In this document: one piece after another, positions 1-10,035 of the stretch
Numbering within the stretch: position 1 is the first letter of the stretch
How the letters are laid out: each line of letters starts with the position of its first letter
NCBI RefSeq assembly: GCF_036860675.1
Contig: NZ_JAYKGK010000013.1
Span: forward strand, 11,093 to 75,092
Direction: 5' to 3'
Length of the DNA stretch: 64,000 nucleotides
Origin: Rosettibacter primus
GTDB taxonomy: Bacteria > Bacteroidota > Ignavibacteria > Ignavibacteriales > Melioribacteraceae
Notes under the pieces: model-generated
Database searches by the model: none
The model's input: only the letters and a program-made list of their open reading frames with translations
What the model was told of the DNA's origin: nothing
Position numbers and translations under genes: made by a program

Positions 1-1091
1 TGCCCGTCAAGTTGAATTTTATATTCCTTCAAACCTTCCCAGCCTTTTAGAGCAATTGAAGCATAACGTTTATCGAGCCAGCCTTGATTTACTGCTCGAG
101 CAATACAGTAAACAAACATAGCAGTACATGAGGATTCGAGATAAGAATCATTTTTATCGAGCAATTGATGCCATAGACCTTCTTTGCTTTGATATTTAGC
201 AATTCCAAGAATTTGTCTTTCGAGGTCTTTGATAATATCTTCTCTTCCTGGATAATTTTCAGGCAAAAAATTCAACAGATGAACTTTTGCCATCATTACC
301 CAGCCATTACATCTGCCCCAATGCGCTACTCCATTTCTTTTGAGGTCAGTATAATAGCAATGCCAGTATAATTCTTTATTATTATCCCAGAGATACTTAG
401 AAAAATTTTTAACCTGTGTTATAGCATCGTCCCAGTATTTTTTATCTCCTGAAAATTTACCCATTCTTGCGAGGAATGGAACACTCATATACAAATCATC
501 AGCCCATAAAGTCATTCTGTAAGGAAAACTGCGAACTAATGTTCCATCTTCAATTCGTTCCTGTCCTTTAGTTATATGATTTGCAGTGTTCTCAATATAT
601 TTTTTATAATCATCACGTTTAACAAACTCATAAACATCAATCATACTTGCACCCATAGCCCCGCAATCATCCAACTCTCGCATTGTCCAGAGTTGACCAA
701 ATGGGAAAGTGTAATGTGGTCCATCTTTTTCTTTATTATATCTTGCCTGAAAATATTTATAATTATCCATACCAAAAGCCACATGCTCTGCAGCATAATC
801 AGCATATTTTTTATCGCCTGTGAATTTAGATAAATTGATTAATGCCATATTCAAAACACCATTAGTATAATGCCATTCACCAAATGAATTTAAGAATCTT
901 AATTTAGCTCCTTCAGGAACATTTTTTGTCGATTTAAATATTTCCCCAGTGTTGATATCCTTAAAACCTAATTCACCGTGTTCGAGAATGTAATCTGCAA
1001 CTCTTCTTACAATCAATTCATCTACATCATTTTGTGCGAAAGAAACTTTACTTATAAAGAAGATTAATAAAAAGATTAATAATCGTTTCAC
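1..1091 (-). CDS. GH105 unsaturated rhamnogalacturonyl hydrolase, 3' end cut by window edge
   Basis: The reading frame is open from a GTG at 1091 down to base 1, giving 363 codons; the stop lies outside the window. GTG is chosen because AGGAGG (1099-1104) sits 7 bases upstream and the protein opens with a clean signal peptide (KRLLIFLLIFFISKVSFAQ). Motifs fit GH105 (YteR/RhiN): LWADDLYMSVPF near residue 200, where the catalytic Asp of the family lies, and HWGRCNGWVMMAK near residue 260, on an alpha/alpha-toroid pattern. The family removes the 4,5-unsaturated galacturonic acid that polysaccharide lyases leave at the non-reducing end of rhamnogalacturonan or pectin oligomers. It lies 16 bases after the PL22-like gene, as the last visible gene of the pectin run. 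The signal peptide suggests periplasmic action. GH88 is a less likely alternative. Confidence 0.88.
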   Translation of the reverse strand, partial: MKRLLIFLLIFFISKVSFAQNDVDELIVRRVADYILEHGELGFKDINTGEIFKSTKNVPEGAKLRFLNSFGEWHYTNGVLNMALINLSKFTGDKKYADYAAEHVAFGMDNYKYFQARYNKEKDGPHYTFPFGQLWTMRELDDCGAMGASMIDVYEFVKRDDYKKYIENTANHITKGQERIEDGTLVRSFPYRMTLWADDLYMSVPFLARMGKFSGDKKYWDDAITQVKNFSKYLWDNNKELYWHCYYTDLKRNGVAHWGRCNGWVMMAKVHLLNFLPENYPGREDIIKDLERQILGIAKYQSKEGLWHQLLDKNDSYLESSCTAMFVYCIARAVNQGWLDKRYASIALKGWEGLKEYKIQLDG

Positions 1092-1107
1092 TGCTATTCC
1101 TCCTATT

Positions 1108-2463
1108 TTATTTTGATTTGTGAAAATTTCTTTTTAACCATTCATCTGGAACTGGAATTAAACAAAGGTTCATTGCCTTTCCATCTTCAGAAATCATTGC
1201 TGATTGAATTAGAATTTTTTTACTATCAGGACTAAATGATGGATGTGGATGGTCCTGTGCAGTAATTTTATGATTAGTTGAAAGTAAAATCATTTCATGT
1301 GTATAACGGTCAATCAAATAAATTTCACGTGCAAAATCGTCTCCTGCTAAAAATCTCCCATCTGATGATCCAGCAACATGCCAGAATCCGCTGCCGTAAG
1401 GTATTTGTCCTGCAATAGTCATCTCTCTTGTATTAATATTTACAACTGCAAGTCCTGTGGGTTTTTCTCTTGTGCCGCAATTTCCCCATTCAATTTCCTG
1501 CCCTAAATCTTCCCCGCTCTGCTTAATATCTGTTAATATATTTTCAGAAGTGCCGGGAATTTTTCGATGACCCATTAACGCAAAAGCAACTTCGTCGGGA
1601 GTTATAACAACTTCATGAGTTACCCATTCATATGGTGCTTCTGGGTAAAGCGGTCTTAATCCTGTACCATCAGAATTTACAATCCACGTACGTTGAGGAG
1701 ATTTACCACCTGTTTCCCAGCAAAATAAAATTTGACCTGGAACCCAAGGATTACTTTGAACATGTCCCACCTGAAAAGGTACCGATACTACATACTTAAG
1801 TTCGCCTGTTTTAATATTTATTCCAGCTATTCCACCCGCTCCTGCACCCATATTACGAGGACCATAGTTACCTTCGATTTTAGTTCCTTCTGGCAAATGT
1901 TTCATTGCTTTATTACGACCTACACGAAACCAGACCCATTCTTCATCAGCATCTAATGCTAAATCGCCACTGGCTTCATACTCTGCTGGAATTATTCCAC
2001 AAACTCTTTGATAATGTGATTTATCTTTCAAATTACCTGATTTACTGTCATTAAATAATTCATCCAATTTTACTTCGATAATTTCTTGTGAACCGTTCAT
2101 ATCATGTGAATTTCTCATGCAATATAATTTCATCGATTTTCTCGCAACAAGCGGAGAACCTAAATATCCACCTTCTGTAACTTGAATAATTTCACCGGTT
2201 TTTTCATTTACAGCCATCACTTCACCTCTTACACGCCGAGATCTGAAAATAATCCATTGCCCATCAGATGTCCATTGATTATGTGTCGGATATATTTTTG
2301 AATCCCCAAAAGATTTGCTTGTTAAAAAAATTAGTTCAACACCTGTAATTGGGTCGGTTACAATTTTTTTCTCTGACGGAAAGCGAGTACCAATTTGTGC
2401 TTTTAAATTTGAGCATATCACTAAAAAAATTACAACTGCAATTAACGATTTAATACTTCTCAT
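1108..2463 (-). CDS. PL22-like oligogalacturonate lyase (beta-propeller)
   Basis: 451 residues with a signal peptide (MRSIKSLIAVVIFLVICSNLKAQ) and WD40/TolB-like propeller repeats such as HNQWTSDGQWIIFRS and SFSPDSKKILIQS. The layout matches oligogalacturonate lyases of family PL22, which cleave di- and oligogalacturonides by beta-elimination using Mn2+ held by His and Gln residues. Candidate ligands are the His of EWVTHEVV and the Gln/His cluster in TAQDHPHPSF; assigning them is inference. Most characterised PL22 enzymes are cytoplasmic, so the signal peptide is a difference. It sits between PL26-like and GH105 genes, consistent with finishing pectin oligomers in the periplasm. A PL22-like rhamnogalacturonan enzyme is possible. 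Confidence 0.75.
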   Translation of the reverse strand: MRSIKSLIAVVIFLVICSNLKAQIGTRFPSEKKIVTDPITGVELIFLTSKSFGDSKIYPTHNQWTSDGQWIIFRSRRVRGEVMAVNEKTGEIIQVTEGGYLGSPLVARKSMKLYCMRNSHDMNGSQEIIEVKLDELFNDSKSGNLKDKSHYQRVCGIIPAEYEASGDLALDADEEWVWFRVGRNKAMKHLPEGTKIEGNYGPRNMGAGAGGIAGINIKTGELKYVVSVPFQVGHVQSNPWVPGQILFCWETGGKSPQRTWIVNSDGTGLRPLYPEAPYEWVTHEVVITPDEVAFALMGHRKIPGTSENILTDIKQSGEDLGQEIEWGNCGTREKPTGLAVVNINTREMTIAGQIPYGSGFWHVAGSSDGRFLAGDDFAREIYLIDRYTHEMILLSTNHKITAQDHPHPSFSPDSKKILIQSAMISEDGKAMNLCLIPVPDEWLKRNFHKSK

Positions 2464-2730
2464 TTTCAGTTCTCACTTTTATTATATATGGAAAACAATA
2501 AATATGTTTTTGATAGATTAGATTGCTCTTTAATAAATCATTTTCTCCTAAAAACAACGTAAAAGATTGATACCTATCTAAATATTTTGGGGAAATATGA
2601 TAAGTAGAATGAAGTAAGTGTTTTTCCATAATAAATGTATTCAAATTTATTCTAAAGTAAATTGTTAAAAAATATTTTAAGATTTTTAGATAAATAATTA
2701 TTCCGAGAAATTAAAACGACTATTTAATTT
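2464..2730. other. Intergenic gap in the pectin gene run
   Basis: 267 bases between the PL26-like stop and the PL22-like start. Very AT-rich. I see no convincing terminator, operator-like palindrome or small gene. It is one of the larger gaps in this run, so an extra promoter for PL22/GH105 is possible but not visible. Confidence 0.4.
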
Positions 2731-5700
2731 TTATTTCAATCGGTATACTTTGAAATCATCAACTTCTTGATGTGATTTAACTGTTCGAAAACCAAAATAG
2801 CCTTCTTTTATTGGTTCTTTATCTGTAAAAGAGAAATATTCTTCACCATCAACATAAAGTTTTGTAGTGCCATTATAAACCACAATTTGAATTAAATAAT
2901 TTTTGTTTGGTTTGAGCAAATGATCTTGATCTTGAAAATCAAATATAAGCGTACGTTCTCCATTCCCCTCATACTTTCTAAAACGAGTAGTAGTGTTATA
3001 ATTTCCACCAATTCCAGCATAATAAAGTCGAAGTGAATCATAATCAGCTAATGTTCCATCTCTAGTAAATAAGTTTTCTCTGCGTGGGTCTGTAGCCATC
3101 CAGAATTGATTGAGGTCAGATAATCTATCATTGTAACCATTATTAACAATAACTTTTCGATTATATTCAATCAAAATATTTCCAGATAATTTTTTGTTGA
3201 ACCAGACAGTTGCACCATGTTCTACATCAATAATCAATTTCCCATCTTTCACTTCAACTTTTGTGTAAGGAGAGCTTTTAGTCTCTACAACCCAATTACT
3301 CAAATCATTGTCAAAATTATCTTCATAAAGTAATTCACCTTTTTCAAATTGATTGATTGAATTTAATTTCAAAATATTACCATCAGATAAAGGAATATTT
3401 TCTGGGATATCATTACCAATCAAATCAAGCAACTCTATAGCATTAAGACACCATTGAGCGGTATTGTTAGTGGATACCCATTTAACTTCGTAAATTGGTT
3501 GTAAACTTTGAATAGAATCAAATTTTTCCATTTCGAAATTTGTCTGGAATTGTCTTGAGCCGTAATTGAAAAATTCTTTCCATGCTCTTTCAGCATAAGA
3601 TTTGTCACCTGTAACTTTTGCATAATATGCTGGCAACCGAGAATACCATGGACCTGGTGTTCCTAATTCTACAGCTTTACCAAATTCTTTTTGAATTTCT
3701 TCTTTTGGAGCTCCATATAATTTGCAGAATTGCAACCAGAGTTTATCCCATTTTTTATCTTTCAAAAGATTAGATAATTCGAAAGCTACTTCTGGTCCTC
3801 CCATCAAAACTGATAAATGAGCCGAACCTATATCATTTTGACTCAAGCGAAATAATTTGTAAGTTTTTGGATCGTATCCAAAAGCCGCATCTTTACCTGA
3901 GAAAAATCCAAAAGGCATTTCATATAAAGAATTGACTCCAATCATAATACGGTCACGGTATTTTGTGTCACCCGTACGTTCCCATTCTGTCATCCAGTTA
4001 CCAACCAATGCAAGCCAATCAGGTCCAACACGAGCATGTGTGGGATATTGGCTTTTTTCTAAAATTAAACGAAGCGGGTCATACTTGCCAATAGCTTCAT
4101 TTGCAGCATCAACAACTTCACGCATTAAATCGCCAGTGCGCTCATCTGTTGTTAAATAATAATAGAATCGTTTAAGAGCTGCTTGTGAGATACGAACTTC
4201 TTTAGCACCGCAGCCCCAGTGAATCACATTATGACGCGAACCCAATCCTTTAAAAGGACCAAGATGATATACATCAACTTCACCAGTGTGACGTGTCATC
4301 GCTTCAGCCATGCGGAAAATATCTTCACGCCCAGAACGCAAATAGCTGTACCATAGCCACATATTCGGCATTAATTCTGTATTGTCCCATGCAAAGCCAC
4401 CAATATCATATTTCCATGTATGTCTTCTAAAATCATAACTATGTTGAATATCACCATAATGCCAGAATCCATACCAATGACGCTGTTCCACTTCTAATTT
4501 ATAATATTCAAAAGCCTTATCGAGTTGTTCTTCCAACCAACTTTTAGTATTTGTGCTTCTATCTGGCAAACTCCATATTCCAAAAACTTTAACACTATGA
4601 ATATATTCTGGAGATGCAGCAAGTAAAGGTGGATTGTTTCCTATCTTCACAATTTTATTTAGAGTTTCATAAGAGGGAACATTTGAAGTAGCATATAACA
4701 TTATTTCAGAAGTTCGCCCAATTCCAGTTGCAATACTATATCCTGGTTGAACATCTTCGTAACTTGCAATTAAGTCATGACCATAAGCAAGGGTATCGTA
4801 ATGCCTCATATCCATAGCTTCTGCATCAGGAGTCCACAACCAGATTTTTAGTTGCGAAGTATCTTTTTTTACATTATTAATTTCTAATGCAGATGGGAAT
4901 GATTGCCAGAAATCTCTTAAACAAACAGTCAATCCACCAGATACATCTCCAACAAAAGCCAGACCTGTTGAACGATGACCATATCCTGCATCTATCCATG
5001 TACTTTTATCATTTGTTCTTTTTAATACTCGAAAACCATCAGCATTTAATTGAACTAATTTAAAATCATTCCATGAAGCCCAATTTTTTATTAGTTGTTG
5101 CTGTCTTTCAGAAAATGTTTCATATTCTGGTATCCGTTCCCCAATTAGTTGTTTAGAATAAAGCTTTTCATCTCTATCAAGTGGAAATCTTCCTGTTAAT
5201 GGCTGACATGGTTCATCCCATAATCTTCCATCATCACCAGAAAAACGAATATGACGATTATACAATTGTTCATCAAGTGGAACATCAAAAACTAATCCCA
5301 ATCCTCGAATAAAATCCACTTGCTGATTTCCATCATAAATAATTGTGTGCACTATACGAATTGATTGTAACCCTGCATAAAAATAAAATCGAATAATAAA
5401 CGGCAGCCAGCTTCTTCTATTTGATTCTGAAATATGTTTACCTTCTACTTTTATTACTGCTCTTATAGGGCCATTTTGTTCAATTGTAACTTTTTCAATA
5501 TGACCAGTAAACAATTCTTTAGCAGGTTGTAAACCGATTTCAGCATCTGGGCCATTCTGTAAAATGCATACTAATTTTCCACCTGTTGAAATTTGGTTAT
5601 CATCTAATTTAATATATCGAATAATTTGATTTCCTTGTTTTGGAATAACACACTGTATTACTCCAGTATTAACAAAAATATCTTCGCTATTTTCAATAAC

Positions 5701-6087
5701 TTCAATTTTTTTATTGTAATTAGAAATTTCTTTTTTGACAATATCCAGGTGGAAAATTGAGTCTTTATCAGATTCAACTACTGTGCTTAATCCAATCCAT
5801 TTCAAAGTACCATTAGGCCAAAAAGCTAAGGGCCAGGATTGAACAGGTAAAATATGACCTTGAGAATTCTTTAATTGAAATTTTGTTGATGGAGCAAATT
5901 TCCCTTCCGGCAGAGGCACACCCCAGCTAATTCCTGCAGGTAATGAAGGTGGACTTCCACCAAGCCATGATAATTTTATAGACTGGATATTTTGAGCTTT
6001 AACCGGGATTTGTAATATACTATCAATAATAAAAAACATTGATATAAAAATGAATTTAATAAAGTTTGAATTTCGAGAGCCAATCAT
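2731..6087 (-). CDS. PL26-like exo-rhamnogalacturonan lyase with C-terminal DUF6250-like domain
   Basis: 1118 residues. After a signal peptide there is a RIFT-barrel region (IKLSWLGGSPPSLPAGISWG, WPNGTLKWIGL) typical of PcRGLX/YetA-like proteins, then an alpha/alpha-toroid (roughly 480-900; motifs YGFWHYGDIQHSYD, RHNVIHWGCGAKE, HARVGPDWLALVGNW). A C-terminal beta-sandwich (about 930-1118; DRLSDLNQFWMATDPR, YYAGIGGNYNTTTRFRKY) looks like DUF6250, which I recall from rhamnogalacturonan lyase proteins. PL26 enzymes are exo-lyases acting on the rhamnogalacturonan-I backbone; that function is inferred from family likeness. No T9SS tail is present, so it is probably periplasmic. It is followed by PL22-like and GH105 genes that would process its unsaturated products. 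Confidence 0.75.
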   Translation of the reverse strand: MIGSRNSNFIKFIFISMFFIIDSILQIPVKAQNIQSIKLSWLGGSPPSLPAGISWGVPLPEGKFAPSTKFQLKNSQGHILPVQSWPLAFWPNGTLKWIGLSTVVESDKDSIFHLDIVKKEISNYNKKIEVIENSEDIFVNTGVIQCVIPKQGNQIIRYIKLDDNQISTGGKLVCILQNGPDAEIGLQPAKELFTGHIEKVTIEQNGPIRAVIKVEGKHISESNRRSWLPFIIRFYFYAGLQSIRIVHTIIYDGNQQVDFIRGLGLVFDVPLDEQLYNRHIRFSGDDGRLWDEPCQPLTGRFPLDRDEKLYSKQLIGERIPEYETFSERQQQLIKNWASWNDFKLVQLNADGFRVLKRTNDKSTWIDAGYGHRSTGLAFVGDVSGGLTVCLRDFWQSFPSALEINNVKKDTSQLKIWLWTPDAEAMDMRHYDTLAYGHDLIASYEDVQPGYSIATGIGRTSEIMLYATSNVPSYETLNKIVKIGNNPPLLAASPEYIHSVKVFGIWSLPDRSTNTKSWLEEQLDKAFEYYKLEVEQRHWYGFWHYGDIQHSYDFRRHTWKYDIGGFAWDNTELMPNMWLWYSYLRSGREDIFRMAEAMTRHTGEVDVYHLGPFKGLGSRHNVIHWGCGAKEVRISQAALKRFYYYLTTDERTGDLMREVVDAANEAIGKYDPLRLILEKSQYPTHARVGPDWLALVGNWMTEWERTGDTKYRDRIMIGVNSLYEMPFGFFSGKDAAFGYDPKTYKLFRLSQNDIGSAHLSVLMGGPEVAFELSNLLKDKKWDKLWLQFCKLYGAPKEEIQKEFGKAVELGTPGPWYSRLPAYYAKVTGDKSYAERAWKEFFNYGSRQFQTNFEMEKFDSIQSLQPIYEVKWVSTNNTAQWCLNAIELLDLIGNDIPENIPLSDGNILKLNSINQFEKGELLYEDNFDNDLSNWVVETKSSPYTKVEVKDGKLIIDVEHGATVWFNKKLSGNILIEYNRKVIVNNGYNDRLSDLNQFWMATDPRRENLFTRDGTLADYDSLRLYYAGIGGNYNTTTRFRKYEGNGERTLIFDFQDQDHLLKPNKNYLIQIVVYNGTTKLYVDGEEYFSFTDKEPIKEGYFGFRTVKSHQEVDDFKVYRLK

Positions 6088-6165
6088 ATTTCACCAATTT
6101 TGTTAGAATAATTCACTTTGCCCTCTTTACTAATAAAAATTGAGTAATATTTATTGATATTTGTT

Positions 6166-6177
6166 TTATTCGAATAA
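6166..6177. promoter_or_regulatory. 12-bp palindrome TTATTCGAATAA upstream of the PL26-like gene
   Basis: Perfect 12-bp palindrome about 80 bases upstream of the PL26-like start, in the 172-base gap after the deacetylase gene. It matches the pattern TTAYTCGARTAA also found upstream of the GH31 gene (16912-16923). It may be an operator; this is inference from two sites only. Confidence 0.3.
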
Positions 6178-6259
6178 GAAATGAATTTAATATTATGCAG
6201 AAATTTTATTTTCTTTAAAATTATTTACATTAAAAAATTTTTCGAATCAGGATGGCAAA

Positions 6260-7039
6260 TTATTGCTTCATATGATGAATATATTTTTCCAAATCCCTAA
6301 TCGCAATAACAATAAAATGGCGGTTATACATATATTCAATGTAATCTTTAAATAATTCAGGTGAAGTTGTAACCCATGGATGAGCATAATCAGGAACACC
6401 GTGAATTGTAAAGACTATTATTTCACCTGCTTTAGCATTTGTTAAAATATTCATCACTCTATTTTTCGCTTCATTAGTAGTGCCAGTTGTACTATAACTA
6501 GGAATTAATAATGGATTATCGTTTAATGGATTATATTTTCTATTACCCCCTGTTCGAGCATATTTATACCCCATTTCTTGTAAAACCACTAATGCTAAAT
6601 AGCTTGTATCATAACCAGGATATGCAAATGAAACAGGTTTCGAAATTCCATACTCTTTGCATTTAATCTCAATATAACGTAACTGTTCATACAATTCCTG
6701 CTTGCTCATTTTATTAACATGTTTATGACTGCGTGTATGATTCCCTATTTCAAAACCCATTTGATTTAGTTCTGCTATTTGCTTCCACGACATATATTTT
6801 GAAGAATCTTCAGGGACCTCGAATGGAAACTCGCAGATAAAGAAAGTAGCTCCAAAACCATATTTTTTCAAAAGTGGTGCTACATATGTATAATGAGTAA
6901 TTGAAGCATCATCAAATGTTAAAACAACAATAGGGCTATCTAATCTTGCATTTCTCTTCCTTTTAATTGCCTGATTATCATTGTAATGAAATAATACCAA
7001 TATTGTAATTAATAAAATTATGAATACAAATTTTTTCAT
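6260..7039 (-). CDS. Polysaccharide deacetylase (CE4/NodB-like)
   Basis: 259 residues with an N-terminal hydrophobic segment (signal peptide or anchor). NodB-homology motifs are clear: VLTFDDAS near residue 41 (catalytic base Asp plus metal Asp), GNHTRSHKH near residue 99 (metal His pair), SFAYPGYD near residue 138, and IVFTIHGV near the end (catalytic His). The family removes N- or O-acetyl groups from polysaccharides using a divalent metal. Embedded between GH2 and PL26-like genes, it probably deacetylates rhamnogalacturonan or pectin fragments before chain cleavage; that substrate is inferred from context, and peptidoglycan or xylan are alternatives on family grounds alone. Confidence 0.85.
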   Translation of the reverse strand: MKKFVFIILLITILVLFHYNDNQAIKRKRNARLDSPIVVLTFDDASITHYTYVAPLLKKYGFGATFFICEFPFEVPEDSSKYMSWKQIAELNQMGFEIGNHTRSHKHVNKMSKQELYEQLRYIEIKCKEYGISKPVSFAYPGYDTSYLALVVLQEMGYKYARTGGNRKYNPLNDNPLLIPSYSTTGTTNEAKNRVMNILTNAKAGEIIVFTIHGVPDYAHPWVTTSPELFKDYIEYMYNRHFIVIAIRDLEKYIHHMKQ

Positions 7040-7078
7040 TCTTTTATCACTAAGAAAATATTATTTAATTCAAGTTTA

Positions 7079-9988
7079 TCACTTAGTTTTTGGTCTTAAA
7101 TCATCAGTGCTTTGTTTTGTATAAAAATTAATTGCAGGAGGTCTGTCTTTCTTTTCAAAAAGTTCTTCGACAATTGAATAATCAACTTTATATTTTGGAT
7201 TGAATTTGTCTGATAACATATATTTTGTCAAACTATATAATAATTGTCTTGCAGCGGGTCTTTCTTCCAAATTGTTTTGGAGGTCAGCACTGCAAACCAT
7301 AAGTTTTCCATTTTCAACCTGGGCTTCGAACAATACAGCTAATCGACGATTTAAGAACCACGTATCGATAGGTTGTATTAGTGGTTTAAATTCTTTGGGG
7401 AAAAGTTCAAGATTCATTACCTGCTGACGATTAAGAATTTCCCACCATTGTAAATTACTGTGATATTCAGTTGGAAAATCTTCAAAAGCCGGATGCTTTG
7501 GATTACATAAAATCCCCAATGTATGAGGCGGTCTCATTTTAAACCATGATGTATTCCAGAATACTGGTCTTAAATATTGAACTACATCTTTACCATTTTC
7601 AACAATACCTGCTGCATGTAAAAAAACTTTTCCACCATTTTTTAAAACAGATTTTGCCCTCTCATCAAGTTTATTGCAGAAATAAATTTCATTATCATTC
7701 AATTGAGGAAGTTTCTCAGGATAAACCCAGAAATCCCAATTATTTGTGTGATTATCAATATTTATCTCGAGATTTAATTTTTCTGCTTTTGAAATTTTTG
7801 AAAGTAATAAAGTAATCTTTCCAATTTGAATACAATTACCAATTGGTATAGTTTGACTTGGCAAAGAACCTTTTGCAATAACAACTCCATCTGAGTTCGT
7901 AATTTTCCATTGCGGTATTACATTTTCGAGTGGACGATTGCCAAAATGAAAAACTTCAAATTCAGCTTCAAATTTTTCGTTGTTTAGAAAAACAAATTTT
8001 GGTATACGTGCTAACGGGACAGTTTCACTAAAAAATTTTTTAAACTCTTCTACGGTTATATATCCTTTTTCATCCCAAAATGCATCTAGAACTCCAACTA
8101 ATGCCGTTCCCTGACCAGGATAATCATTAAGACTGAGTAATTGAATACCAGCTAAACCCGGAGTTCGTAATGCAGCTTCAATCTCAGATTTATAACACAA
8201 TACCTGTAATTTGCCTGATGCCATTAAAAAGTCTTCTGCTTGTTCGCCCATATGATTTTTTTCTAATTCTTCTTTAAATAATTCAAAATTTTTTGCCTTA
8301 TAAACACCTGTGTATTTTCCTATCTCTTTAAAATTCGGATAAACACAATGCTGGCCCATTTCATGAACAACATAAGGGACACTATAATTTTTAATCCTAT
8401 CTGCATAATCAAATTTAGTTTCAGGGCGACTATCATCCCAGGGAAGTCCACGAGGTTCAGAGCGAACTATAAATTCACTTTCAGGCACAAGTGGCCAACT
8501 TCTGCCTATTGATGCACTTGTATAGACTCTTCGTGGATCTCTTTCTTTCCAGTATCTCACATATTCACTGAGATATTTCACCTGATTTTTTCCTGCGGGT
8601 TCGTTTCCATAAGCCATCATACAAAAAGATGGATGATTACCATAGGCATTAATGATTCTTTCAGTTTCTTCGTAAAGGTACTTATCTATAGGAAGGCTAT
8701 CTCCCAGAGTAACACCATGATTTGCCCAGCTTGGACCTTCAACCTGCAAATAAAATCCTAATTTATCAGCCGCCTCGAATGCAGCCTTGGGAGGGCACCA
8801 TGAATGAAACCGCATATGATTTAATCCATAATTTTTACATATTCTAAATATACGTTCCCAAGAAGCTACATCCGTAGGCGGATAACCAGTTAATGGAAAT
8901 ACACAATTTTCTACTGTCCCTCTTAAAAATATTGGTCGATTATTTATTTGAAAACGTGTTTCCTTTATTGTGAATGAACGCATACCAAATTGAATTGACA
9001 TCGAATCTAAATTTTCAGATTCGTTTGATAAAACAGCAGTTAATTTATAAAGTGCTGGATTATATTCATCCCACAACAAAACATTTGAACCCATTGGATA
9101 ATTAATTTCAAAATTTGTTGACCCTTTCCTAACTGTAATTTTTTTAGAAATTGGTTGAACATTATGAACTGATTCTGAATTAAATGATTTAGCATATAGT
9201 TTTACTTTGACTGATTTATCTTTGTTAGTGATATTGTGAATATTAATTTTTACACGAACTGATTTATTTTCTACATCAGGATAAATTTTAATATCATCAA
9301 AATATATCGGCGAAGTAGATTTAAGATAAATATCACCTACAATTCCATTCCAGTTCCCCTGAGTTTGGTCTGTAATACTATGTGAATCAGGACCAACATT
9401 GATTTCTTTAATTCGATTATCAATTCTTATTGTAATGATATGACGACCAGGTGTTAATATTTTTGATAAATCATATTGATGAGGTGTTGAAAGACTATTT
9501 TGCATTCCAACTTTTATAGTATCAATCCAGACTGTGGTTTCCCAGTGCGGGCGTTCCAGAAATAATTCAACATTTCTGCCTTTCCAATCTTCAGGAACAT
9601 CAATTTCTTTCTGATACCAGGCAACTCCAATATAATGCTTTTTTGGTGTTAGCCAGAATGGAAATTTCAAATTGTCTTTCTTTCGATATTTTGCCATCTC
9701 AGGCCTAAAGTACCACGAACTATCATAAATGCTTCCAGTCCATTTCGTATTTGTATCAGGTTCATAACCTTTATCATTATCTATCATCGAGCCGGGTAAA
9801 TTTACAATATCATTCAATTTTGACCGATACCAACTTTGTTTGATGCCAACATCATCAGGATCAATTTGAAAATTCCATGTACCTTTTAAAGAGATTACTT
9901 CTTTACTTGTGGTTTGTGAATTATTAACAGAAGAAAAAATAAAGATTAATAAGAAAGCAAATATTGTGAGTTTGATTTTATTATTCAT
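7079..9988 (-). CDS. Glycoside hydrolase family 2 (RG-I side-chain enzyme, specificity unknown)
   Basis: I place the start at the ATG at 9988 (969 residues) because GGAG lies 6-7 bases upstream and a good signal peptide follows (MNNKIKLTIFAFLLIFIFSS). An in-frame GTG 24 bases earlier is less likely. GH2 layout is visible: N-terminal jelly-roll (VAWYQKEIDVPEDW, VELFLERPHWETTVWID), immunoglobulin-like domain, and TIM barrel with the acid/base in MMAYGNEPAG and the nucleophile Glu in VVHEMGQ. The extra C-terminal region, about 250 residues, probably contains a GATase-like fold. In a pectin cluster it might act on galactose, arabinose or uronic acid substituents. Exact substrate cannot be read from sequence. 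Confidence 0.85.
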   Translation of the reverse strand: MNNKIKLTIFAFLLIFIFSSVNNSQTTSKEVISLKGTWNFQIDPDDVGIKQSWYRSKLNDIVNLPGSMIDNDKGYEPDTNTKWTGSIYDSSWYFRPEMAKYRKKDNLKFPFWLTPKKHYIGVAWYQKEIDVPEDWKGRNVELFLERPHWETTVWIDTIKVGMQNSLSTPHQYDLSKILTPGRHIITIRIDNRIKEINVGPDSHSITDQTQGNWNGIVGDIYLKSTSPIYFDDIKIYPDVENKSVRVKINIHNITNKDKSVKVKLYAKSFNSESVHNVQPISKKITVRKGSTNFEINYPMGSNVLLWDEYNPALYKLTAVLSNESENLDSMSIQFGMRSFTIKETRFQINNRPIFLRGTVENCVFPLTGYPPTDVASWERIFRICKNYGLNHMRFHSWCPPKAAFEAADKLGFYLQVEGPSWANHGVTLGDSLPIDKYLYEETERIINAYGNHPSFCMMAYGNEPAGKNQVKYLSEYVRYWKERDPRRVYTSASIGRSWPLVPESEFIVRSEPRGLPWDDSRPETKFDYADRIKNYSVPYVVHEMGQHCVYPNFKEIGKYTGVYKAKNFELFKEELEKNHMGEQAEDFLMASGKLQVLCYKSEIEAALRTPGLAGIQLLSLNDYPGQGTALVGVLDAFWDEKGYITVEEFKKFFSETVPLARIPKFVFLNNEKFEAEFEVFHFGNRPLENVIPQWKITNSDGVVIAKGSLPSQTIPIGNCIQIGKITLLLSKISKAEKLNLEINIDNHTNNWDFWVYPEKLPQLNDNEIYFCNKLDERAKSVLKNGGKVFLHAAGIVENGKDVVQYLRPVFWNTSWFKMRPPHTLGILCNPKHPAFEDFPTEYHSNLQWWEILNRQQVMNLELFPKEFKPLIQPIDTWFLNRRLAVLFEAQVENGKLMVCSADLQNNLEERPAARQLLYSLTKYMLSDKFNPKYKVDYSIVEELFEKKDRPPAINFYTKQSTDDLRPKTK

Positions 9989-10035
9989 GTATACTCCAAA
10001 AATTAATTTCACAAGTAAACCAAAAAACTATAATT

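Noticed and set aside
2450..2644. 64-codon minus-strand frame in the gap before the PL22-like gene
   Set aside because: Overlaps the PL22-like start, has no ribosome site and no recognisable features.
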